A stretch of 64,000 nucleotides of DNA from Betaproteobacteria bacterium (GTDB lineage: Bacteria > Pseudomonadota > Gammaproteobacteria > Burkholderiales > Burkholderiaceae_C), in contig JABCYW010000008.1 of NCBI GenBank assembly GCA_013289985.1, positions 26,250 to 90,249 of the forward strand, given 5' to 3'. Positions 38,013 to 44,202 of this stretch are shown here, in pieces. Below the pieces are notes generated by a model. The model was not told the DNA's origin and did not search any database. It saw only the letters and a program-made list of their open reading frames with translations. Numbering within the stretch: the first letter of the stretch is position 1; every line of letters begins with the position of its first letter. The position numbers were made by a program, and so were the translations under genes.

Positions 38013-39275
38013 ATGTCTGCCACTGCTCAATCTCTTTTTCGAATTGAAGCCCTGGAACACGCGGGCACCCGCGCCCATGGTGAAGTATTGCTAGCCCGTC
38101 CGCTTAGCCACTCCATCCTTACCGCACTGTTTGCCGCCATTGCGGGGGCGATCGTGGCGTTCTTCACCTTCAGTAGTTACACCCGCAAGATGGATGTGCA
38201 GGGCATGCTCGCGCCATCACACGGGCTGATTAAGGTGATCCCCGCGCAGGCCGGATTGATCTCCGAGAGCCGCGTCAAGGAAGGGCAGGCTGTTCAGGCG
38301 GGAGACGTCCTTTTCGTGCTGTCCAGCGAGCGCCAGACTACCAGTCAAGGCAACGCAGAACAGGCAATTTCAGAACTGCTGAAGGCTCGCCGAGACAGCC
38401 TACAGCGGGAACAAGACCAATTGCGTCTGCAGGACTCACAGCGACTCGATGCCGCGCGTCACCGCGCGAATGACATGGCCGCCGAGATTCGCCGCATCGA
38501 CGATCAGGTGTCCCTCCAACAGCGTCGCATTGATATAGCGCAGACGACGTTGAAGCGCTATAGCGACCTCGCCGCGAGCAACTTCGTCTCGCCCGTGCAA
38601 GTGCAGGACAAACAGGCGGAACTTCTCGACCAGGAACAACGACTGGCGGAACTCCAGCGCGCCAGCGCTGCCAGCGCGCGCGACCTGTCGACAGCGCAGG
38701 CGGAAATCCGCGACCTGCAAGTGCAAGCCGTTCGCGACCAGCAAGCGGGTGAACGCAACGTGGCGGCAACGGAACAGGATTTGACCGAGAACGAGGCGCG
38801 CCGACAGATCCTTGTGCGGGCGCCGAACGCCGGTACGGTGACGGCGATCACGGCCGAGCCAGGTCAAACCGTGGGCGCAAGCCAATCGCTTGCGTCAATT
38901 CTTCCCGCAGGCTCGGAACTCGAGGCCGATCTCTATGCACCATCGCGCGCCGTTGGCTTTCTCAAGCCCGGCATGGAAGTGCAATTGCGCTACCAGGCCT
39001 ATTCCTATCAGAAGTTCGGCCAGGCCAAGGGTCACGTTCGCGAGATATCGCGCACCGCCATGCGTCCCGACGAATTGAGCCTGCCCAGTGCCACCCCTAC
39101 CGGCGAGCCGGTATATCGGGTTCGCGTGGCCCTCGACCGGCAGACCGTTGCGACATATGGCGTTGACCAGCCCTTGCGCTCGGGCGCCACGCTCGACGGC
39201 AGCATCGTCCTCGAGAAGCGCCACCTCTACGAATGGGTGCTCGAACCGCTGTACACGATTACCGGACACCTGTGA
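38013..39275 (+). CDS. HlyD-family membrane fusion protein, CvaA-like
   Basis: A 420-residue periplasmic adaptor. One N-terminal membrane helix lies near residues 34-54 (ILTALFAAIAGAIVAFFTFS), then a biotinyl-lipoyl half-motif (GLIKVIPAQAGLISESRVKE and GQAVQAGDVLFVL), a long coiled-coil hairpin (about 110-260), and the second half-motif VRAPNAGTVTAITAEPGQTV. It would bridge the inner-membrane ABC exporter and an outer-membrane TolC, which is not encoded in the island and must come from the chromosome. The stop is one base before the exporter's ATG (TGAGATG). Confidence 0.92.
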   Translation: MSATAQSLFRIEALEHAGTRAHGEVLLARPLSHSILTALFAAIAGAIVAFFTFSSYTRKMDVQGMLAPSHGLIKVIPAQAGLISESRVKEGQAVQAGDVLFVLSSERQTTSQGNAEQAISELLKARRDSLQREQDQLRLQDSQRLDAARHRANDMAAEIRRIDDQVSLQQRRIDIAQTTLKRYSDLAASNFVSPVQVQDKQAELLDQEQRLAELQRASAASARDLSTAQAEIRDLQVQAVRDQQAGERNVAATEQDLTENEARRQILVRAPNAGTVTAITAEPGQTVGASQSLASILPAGSELEADLYAPSRAVGFLKPGMEVQLRYQAYSYQKFGQAKGHVREISRTAMRPDELSLPSATPTGEPVYRVRVALDRQTVATYGVDQPLRSGATLDGSIVLEKRHLYEWVLEPLYTITGHL

Positions 39276-39276
39276 G

Positions 39277-41448
39277 ATGACCGCGACCCACGCCCCAAAC
39301 CTGCGCTTCTGGACCAGCCGGCGCGTTCCGACCATTCTGCAAACAGAGGCCACGGAGTGCGGTCTGGCGTGCCTGGCCATGGTCGCTGGCCACTGGGGCC
39401 ACCGGATCGACCTGGCCAGCATGCGACGCCGCTTCTCCGTCTCGCTCAAGGGCGCCACACTCAAGAGCCTGATCGCGATGGCTCAGGCGATGTCGCTGCA
39501 GGCGCGTCCGCTCAAGCTGGATCTAGACAACCTGTCCAAGCTGAAGCTGCCGTGCATCCTGCACTGGAACATGAACCACTTCGTGGTGCTGACAGCGGTG
39601 GATCGCAAGGGCGCCGTCATCCATGACCCCGCCGTCGGGGCGCGACGCCTTGCGATGGAGGATCTGTCCAAGCATTTCACGGGCGTTGCGCTCGAACTGA
39701 CCCCGTCAGCCCAGTTTCGCAAGACGGAAGAGACCGTGCGCTTCAGCCTGCTTGGACTGATGGGACGCGTCATCGGCCTCAAGCGAGGCCTGATTCAGCT
39801 CGTCTTGATCGGCGTCGCCATGCAGGTTTGCTCGCTGGTCGCCCCGTTCTACCTGCAGTGGGTCGTCGATGAGGCTCTCGTCGCAGCCGACCACAGCCTG
39901 ATCACGGTGCTGGGAACAGGCTTCCTGCTACTTGTCGTGATCCAGACGGTCATGTCGGCATTCCGCTCCTGGGTGACGACGGTACTCGCGACGAACCTCA
40001 ATTTCCAATGGTTCGGCAACGCCTTCAGCCACCTGATGAAGCTGCCGCTGCCCTACTTCGAGAAGCGCCACCTGGGCGACATTGTGTCGCGCTTCGGTTC
40101 AATCCAGACCATTCAACGCAGTCTCACCACGCAGTTTGTCGACGGCATCATCGATGGACTGCTCGTGATCGGCACGTTGATCGTGATGGCGCTGTACAGC
40201 GTACAACTGACAATCGTCGCGATCGGGGCGATATGCCTGTACTCGTTGCTCCGTCTGAGCATCTTCAAGATGCTGCGCGAGGCGACTTCCGAGCAGATCA
40301 TCCACGCGGCCAAGCAGCAAAGCCACTTCATGGAGTCCGCTCGCGGCGTGCAAAGCATCCGCCTGTTCAATCGATCCGAAGAGCGCCGCATCGGCTGGAT
40401 GAACACGCTGGCTGATCAATTCAACGCTGACCTGCGGATCTCGAAGTTGTCGATCTCCTACCAGACGGCCAACGCGTTTCTGTTCGGTGCAGAGCGCGTC
40501 ATCGTCATTTGGCTGGCAGCGCTCGCTGTCCTCGACGGTCGCTTCTCGGTCGGTATGCTGTTCGCATACCTGAGCTACAAGGATCAGTTCACCCAGCGCC
40601 TGGCCTCGCTGATCGACAAAGTATTCGAATTTCGGATGCTGCGCCTGCACGGAGAACGTGTGGCGGACATCGTGCTGACCGAACCAGAAAGCGATCTGCA
40701 GGACGTCGAAGTCGATCTCGACAAGATTTCACCCGCTATCGAGCTGCGCAACGTGACGTTCCGCTACGCCGATGGCGAACCCGAGGTGATCAAAAGCCTC
40801 AACCTGACCGTGCCAGCAGGCCAATGCCTAGCCATCGCAGGCGCATCGGGCTGCGGCAAAACAACGCTCGTCAAGCTGCTGCTTGGGCTGATCGAACCCA
40901 CAGAAGGCGAGATCCTCATCGGCGGCATCAAACTCAAGAACCTCGGCTTGGCCAATTATCGGCAGTTGATGGGAACAGTGATGCAGGACGATCAGCTGTT
41001 CGCCGGCTCGGTTGGCGACAACATCAGTTTCTTCGATCCCACACCCGTGCAGCAACGCATTGAGGAGAGCGCGCAACTGGCGGCGATCCACAACGAGATC
41101 CTGGCCATGCCCATGGGCTACAACACGCTCGTCGGCGATATCGGCAGCGGCCTGTCCGGCGGGCAGAAGCAGCGCATCCTGTTGGCGCGCGCCCTCTACA
41201 AGACACCCAAAATGCTCTGCCTTGACGAGGCGACGAGTCACCTCGACATCTGGAATGAGCAACTGGTTAACGCCGCCATCAAGCGCATCCAGTTGACCCG
41301 AGTCATCGTGGCGCACCGGCCAGAAACGATTGCGATGGCGCAGCGAGTTGTCGTTCTTGAGCGAGGGCAGATCGTGCGTGACCTCGAGCAGCCGCAAGTA
41401 CCGAGTTCGAGCGCTGAAGGGACTACAAGAGCTGCGCATAGCGCGTAA
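39277..41448 (+). CDS. peptidase-containing ABC exporter (C39), CvaB-like
   Basis: A 723-residue PCAT exporter. The N-terminal C39 peptidase has catalytic Cys28 in QTEATECGLACLAMVAGHWG, His101 in WNMNHFVVLTAV and Asp117 in VIHDPAVG, all intact. A six-helix membrane domain follows (about 165-440), then the ATPase with Walker A GASGCGKTTLVK (about 521), signature GLSGGQKQRILLARAL (626) and Walker B MLCLDEATSHLD (646). It should cut double-glycine leaders and export the cores. Four candidate substrates lie in the same locus. Confidence 0.95.
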   Translation: MTATHAPNLRFWTSRRVPTILQTEATECGLACLAMVAGHWGHRIDLASMRRRFSVSLKGATLKSLIAMAQAMSLQARPLKLDLDNLSKLKLPCILHWNMNHFVVLTAVDRKGAVIHDPAVGARRLAMEDLSKHFTGVALELTPSAQFRKTEETVRFSLLGLMGRVIGLKRGLIQLVLIGVAMQVCSLVAPFYLQWVVDEALVAADHSLITVLGTGFLLLVVIQTVMSAFRSWVTTVLATNLNFQWFGNAFSHLMKLPLPYFEKRHLGDIVSRFGSIQTIQRSLTTQFVDGIIDGLLVIGTLIVMALYSVQLTIVAIGAICLYSLLRLSIFKMLREATSEQIIHAAKQQSHFMESARGVQSIRLFNRSEERRIGWMNTLADQFNADLRISKLSISYQTANAFLFGAERVIVIWLAALAVLDGRFSVGMLFAYLSYKDQFTQRLASLIDKVFEFRMLRLHGERVADIVLTEPESDLQDVEVDLDKISPAIELRNVTFRYADGEPEVIKSLNLTVPAGQCLAIAGASGCGKTTLVKLLLGLIEPTEGEILIGGIKLKNLGLANYRQLMGTVMQDDQLFAGSVGDNISFFDPTPVQQRIEESAQLAAIHNEILAMPMGYNTLVGDIGSGLSGGQKQRILLARALYKTPKMLCLDEATSHLDIWNEQLVNAAIKRIQLTRVIVAHRPETIAMAQRVVVLERGQIVRDLEQPQVPSSSAEGTTRAAHSA

Positions 41449-41560
41449 CTCCCTGGGCATCGCTAGTCGCAGCACCAAATTAACCCAGCCACTGTCAATA
41501 GGGCAGTTCAGGGGTAATCGAGTGATCAGTCGTTCTGATCGAACTTAAATGGAGTGAATT

Positions 41561-41737
41561 TTGGAAAACAATTTCGAAGAGCTGAGCATGGAAGAAATTG
41601 AACAAGTTGATGGCGGCAGCTTTTTTAGTTCCGTGGGTTTTGCTATCGGCTACGCCCTCGGCGGAGGTGGTGCCATGATGTCCCATATCGATGGGTCCGG
41701 CGTAATGATGATGAGCGCAATGCAATACGGCGCGTAG
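41561..41737 (+). CDS. double-glycine-leader peptide B, Gly/Ser/Met-rich
   Basis: A 58-residue precursor. The leader ENNFEELSMEEIEQVDGG has the double-glycine pattern. The roughly 40-residue core is hydrophobic, starting SFFSSVGFAIGYALGGGG and ending with a Met-rich stretch; it contains Gly-rich segments and no Cys. The start is TTG at 41561 with GGAG six bases upstream; the internal ATG at 41588 would leave a leader too short. It resembles class II microcin or one half of a two-peptide bacteriocin (family knowledge). Confidence 0.8.
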   Translation: MENNFEELSMEEIEQVDGGSFFSSVGFAIGYALGGGGAMMSHIDGSGVMMMSAMQYGA

Positions 41738-41760
41738 ACAATAAACCCACAGGAGTTGAA

Positions 41761-41925
41761 ATGAAAGAATTCATGAGCGATGTCCAAGAACTCTCTTTCG
41801 ACGAGATTGAGTCGGTTTCGGGCGGCGGGAGCTGGGGTACGTTTGCAGGCATTGCGACTGCCGTAACTGACTTCGCCTCCGGCTTCGTTGCTGGCGTCAA
41901 AGCAGCGATGAAGGACTACATGTAA
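41761..41925 (+). CDS. double-glycine-leader peptide C, small hydrophobic bacteriocin-like
   Basis: A 54-residue precursor. AGGAG five bases before the ATG supports the start. The leader MKEFMSDVQELSFDEIESVS ends in the GG before the core, which begins GSWGTFAGIATAVTDFASG: an amphipathic hydrophobic peptide with spaced Gly/Ala (GxxxA/GxxxG-like spacing) and a charged KAAMKDYM end. This is typical of class IIb bacteriocins or class II microcins. It follows peptide B by 23 bases, so the two may work as a pair. Confidence 0.85.
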   Translation: MKEFMSDVQELSFDEIESVSGGGSWGTFAGIATAVTDFASGFVAGVKAAMKDYM

Positions 41926-41930
41926 TCTGG

Positions 41931-41962
41931 TTGCCTTGCCAAGCAATAGCTCGGCAAGGCAA
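41931..41962 (+). other. strong intercistronic hairpin after peptide C
   Basis: TTGCCTTGCC and GGCAAGGCAA are perfectly complementary over ten bases, and inside them AGC and GCT pair around an AATA loop. The hairpin begins six bases after the peptide C stop and ends 17 bases before the next gene. No T-run follows, so it more likely halts 3' exonucleases or partly terminates, setting peptide message above that of the CPBP genes. Confidence 0.55.
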
Positions 41963-41978
41963 CTCTGGATATGGTTCG

Positions 41979-42446
41979 ATGAAGTTCGAAAATCTGCGGA
42001 TAGCTCCCTCGATCGCAATCGCGTGCGCTTGCGTTCTTGCAAGTATCTTGTCGGTTTTACTGGCTGGTACTGTTGAATCGGCGTTAGGAGGTGGTTTTGT
42101 TCCGATTACAACCATCTCTAGAGGCGAAGTTATTGCAGCACTATTTGTATCCCCCCCCTTCGAGACCCTGTTGCTTCAAGGCCTTCCTTATGTGATGTTT
42201 CACGAGCGGCTTTCAAGCGTCAAATGCCTGTTGTCGATGTCGGTGATTTTCGCCTTCGCCCACATTTCTAAAGGTTATGTAGTCGTGTTGTCGTCAGCAT
42301 TGGGAGGGATGGTGCTTGGCAGCGTGTTTCTCATTACAATCAGGCGCTCAGGCAAAATTGCTATTCTGGCGACAACACTCACGCACATTCTACACAATTT
42401 CTTGACGTTACTACTCTCAATAGCTGCGGGGGCTGTCATCGTATAA
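41979..42446 (+). CDS. CPBP/CAAX-like membrane protein, candidate bacteriocin immunity
   Basis: A 155-residue protein with about four to five membrane segments, AT-rich relative to the chromosome. It keeps two of three CPBP motifs: FAFAHISKG (His95) and LTHILHN (His136 to Asn140). Motif 1, normally EExxxR, is PPFETLLLQG with a single Glu62 and no Arg. Such CPBP proteins are frequent immunity factors in bacteriocin loci such as the plantaricin group. Its place directly after peptide C supports that role, but it is not proven. ATG at 41979 was chosen over TTG at 41931. Confidence 0.75.
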   Translation: MKFENLRIAPSIAIACACVLASILSVLLAGTVESALGGGFVPITTISRGEVIAALFVSPPFETLLLQGLPYVMFHERLSSVKCLLSMSVIFAFAHISKGYVVVLSSALGGMVLGSVFLITIRRSGKIAILATTLTHILHNFLTLLLSIAAGAVIV

Positions 42447-42451
42447 CATGC

Positions 42452-42982
42452 ATGTTGCGAATAATGCTTAATCTATCCAGCGCTAGAAGTGCCTTCGACA
42501 AACTCGTCCGGCGAGCCATAAGTATGCACTTCGCGCTAGTCGCGACCATGTTGCAGGTATTATTGACCGGCGGCGCATTGGGAGTCTCGGTACTACTCAA
42601 TGCCTTAGGCATGGTGATACCGGCGTCAAATATTGAGGGGCTGTTGCAATTTTCGCCTGCCTTTGCGTATTGGACCGCTATCCTCGTTGCCCCAGTTATT
42701 GAATCAATATTAATCATTGTCGCATGCAAGATTGCATCAAAAATCTTTCCAAGATTCATCGCAATAGCGGCAGTGGCTGTAGTTTTTTCGCTGTCGCACG
42801 ACATGCCAAGCCCTGCCGGATACCTAATCTTGCTCTGGGTGGGACTCTTATTTTGCGCGGCCAATGAGTTGGCGATCGAAAGGCGTTTCCCCTTCGGGGC
42901 CAGGTTGGGGTGGCTTACAGCGGCGCATGCCGTTTACAATGGGTGCGCCATCGCCATTTACCTTCAGAGTTCTATGAATTGA
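42452..42982 (+). CDS. second CPBP-like membrane protein, candidate immunity
   Basis: A 176-residue membrane protein starting five bases after the first CPBP-like gene. It has APVIESILII (Glu84, motif 1 lacking the paired Glu and Arg), VFSLSHDMPS (His116, motif 2) and TAAHAVYN (His159 to Asn163, motif 3). The charged N-terminus (SSARSAFDKLVRR) precedes the first helix. Two divergent CPBP proteins for two peptide classes would fit one immunity factor each; this is inference. AT-rich like its neighbours. Confidence 0.7.
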   Translation: MLRIMLNLSSARSAFDKLVRRAISMHFALVATMLQVLLTGGALGVSVLLNALGMVIPASNIEGLLQFSPAFAYWTAILVAPVIESILIIVACKIASKIFPRFIAIAAVAVVFSLSHDMPSPAGYLILLWVGLLFCAANELAIERRFPFGARLGWLTAAHAVYNGCAIAIYLQSSMN

Positions 42983-43176
42983 GACGCGATGGCACTCGGG
43001 TGCACTCCCTTGGATCTTGATTCGGAATTTATCTCCTGGTATCGGCGAAGCGGCATGTATTCCATTTTCTATCAGCCTTCTTCTTGAAGCATGTAATTCT
43101 GCTGCCCGCGCAAAGACCACATAAAAGGTCGGGTGTCGCCTTCGTTCCCGACTAAGCTTTGTCTACAGCATCCCCC

Positions 43177-43182
43177 TATAAT
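43177..43182 (+). promoter_or_regulatory. possible -10 element upstream of peptide D
   Basis: A perfect TATAAT occurs 115 bases before peptide D. The nearest TTG-like -35 is badly spaced, so the promoter is only tentative. A short frame MSHISYTI (43194-43220) follows, preceded by GAGGAG, and could be a leader peptide, though a start site near 43189 would remove its ribosome-binding sequence. Confidence 0.3.
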
Positions 43183-43222
43183 GAGGAGCTGACATGTCTC
43201 ATATTTCCTATACTATATAGCC

Positions 43223-43258
43223 ACTCGACAACGAACTGGTTGATTCGAGTTTTTAATT
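43223..43258 (+). terminator. terminator or attenuator ahead of peptide D
   Basis: ACTCGACAAC pairs with GTTG-TCGAGT (a two-base bulge) around GAACTG, and is followed by TTTTAATTT. It lies 39 bases upstream of the peptide D start, so it ends the CPBP transcript or attenuates peptide D. The rest of 42983-43296 holds no other gene. Confidence 0.6.
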
Positions 43259-43296
43259 TCAGCACGGCTGGAACTTTATCATCAAGGGAGTTATTT

Positions 43297-43437
43297 GTGA
43301 TTGAACTGAAGGTCAACGAAATCGAACAAATCAGTGGCGGAATCGCAGCCAATCCGGTTGTGAATCCTGTTCAGCGTCTGCCGAGCCCGACACCGCCATA
43401 CCGTGGCGGCCCTATCTTCACATCACCTGAAGTTTGA
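43297..43437 (+). CDS. double-glycine-leader peptide D, proline-rich core
   Basis: A 46-residue precursor with a 15-residue leader MIELKVNEIEQISGG (GTG start) matching peptide A at EIEQISGGIA. The AAGGGAG ribosome site is six bases upstream. The 31-residue core begins IAANPVVNPVQ, contains LPSPTPPYRGGPIF and ends TSPEV, with seven Pro and no Cys. The pattern LPxPTPPxR resembles pyrrhocoricin and related insect proline-rich peptides, which block ribosomes. That similarity is by eye and could be chance in a Pro-rich sequence. Confidence 0.82.
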   Translation: MIELKVNEIEQISGGIAANPVVNPVQRLPSPTPPYRGGPIFTSPEV

Positions 43438-43467
43438 TATAAATAAGCCATAATTTTCAAATTCTCA

Positions 43468-43491
43468 GGGGGCCACATTATTGTGGCCCCC
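43468..43491 (+). terminator. terminator after peptide D
   Basis: GGGGGCCACA and TGTGGCCCCC form a perfect ten-bp stem around TTAT, 31 bases beyond the peptide D stop. It is followed by TGTGTTTGCG and ends the peptide locus. Confidence 0.8.
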
Positions 43492-43629
43492 TGTGTTTGC
43501 GTTGATTCTCGACGGCTCAATATTCATTCGGCGCCAACACAACTGCCGAGTCCGCTTCGCACTCTCCACGGGGACCAGCCGTTGCGGGCGAGGCTGTAAG
43601 GCCTCGCCAAGGTTGAAAGTTTGGCGGGT

Positions 43630-43992
43630 CTAGCGGCACATTGATGCAGTTGCATCGACCGCGGCCAGCAAGTGCGCATCGCGCGCCGTGTAGTACCGCT
43701 GGGTCATCGCCGGCGTCTTGTGGACGACAATTTTTGCAGTCAGCTGTTCGACGCCGGCCTCAACTAGGCGCGAGACGGCCTCATGGCGCTCCTCGTGCAA
43801 CCCTGCGCCCACGATGTAGGTCGAATCGGGCCGCACGCCGCGGGCCTCGCAATCGGCCTCATAGACCATTCGCGCGCGCCTGACCGCTCGGCGCATAGCG
43901 GTCGAGATGCTGTGGGGATCGCCGGCGCCGAAGACTGGCTTGCCGGAATCGGCCGCTAGGCCGCATGGATGCTTGGGGTCGTGCGCATTCAC
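43630..43992 (-). pseudogene. tyrosine integrase C-terminal remnant
   Basis: The frame encodes only the end of an integrase. GLHEERHEAVSRLVEAGVEQ supplies the His-x-x-Arg segment and VVHKTPAMTQRYYTARDAHL the second His and catalytic Tyr. The typical phrase HSISTAMRRAVRRARMVYEA precedes it, but the first catalytic Arg, the Lys and the whole N-terminal domain are missing, cut off at the right island repeat. This was probably the island's original integrase, since such genes usually sit next to one attachment site. Confidence 0.8.
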
Positions 43993-44032
43993 ACGGCAAG
44001 GGTCACAGGTTCAATCCCTGTACCACCCACCA
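43988..44032 (+). repeat. attR: tRNA-Val 3' half, right copy
   Basis: An exact 45-bp copy of 33505-33549. It cannot form a tRNA alone. The original tRNA terminator follows it, so this end keeps the ancestral downstream sequence. Confidence 0.95.
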
Positions 44033-44038
44033 GGCAGG

Positions 44039-44075
44039 AAAGCCCCGCAGGTCGCGAGATCTGCGGGGCTTTTTT
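44039..44075 (+). terminator. original tRNA-Val terminator, displaced by the island
   Basis: AAAGCCCCGCAG and CTGCGGGGCTTTTTT form a perfect stem with a ten-base loop and six T. It starts seven bases after the right repeat, where the terminator of the intact tRNA gene would lie before insertion. Confidence 0.88.
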
Positions 44076-44202
44076 CTTGTTTGCGTACCTTGCGTCCGCT
44101 ATCACGCTCCTTGCGTTGGTTATCAGAACCGCCGTGACAATCTTCAAGAAGCGTTCTGATATTCGCGCAAGGATCCATGCCCAGCCCGACCGCTGCTGCA
44201 CT

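Larger units (their letters stand above)
33505..44032. mobile_element. genomic island integrated in tRNA-Val, about 10.5 kb
   Basis: The island is bounded by an exact 45-bp direct repeat of the 3' half of tRNA-Val (anticodon loop to CCA). This is the usual footprint of tyrosine-recombinase integration into a tRNA gene. Contents: a DUF4238 protein, a coiled-coil membrane protein, a shortened tyrosine recombinase, the peptide-secretion locus (37.7-43.5 kb) and a recombinase remnant against the right repeat. The peptide and CPBP genes are visibly AT-richer than the flanks, which supports transfer. With one recombinase shortened and the other a fragment, it is probably no longer mobile (inference). 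Confidence 0.9.

Noticed and set aside
43194..43220. Leader peptide MSHISYTI as a coding gene
   Set aside because: Its ribosome site overlaps the bases just after a TATAAT, so it may not be transcribed; listed only as a possible leader within the promoter entry.
43988..44032. Second tRNA-Val gene
   Set aside because: Only the 3' half (anticodon loop onward) is present; the acceptor and D arms are missing, so it is an attachment-site repeat rather than a tRNA.
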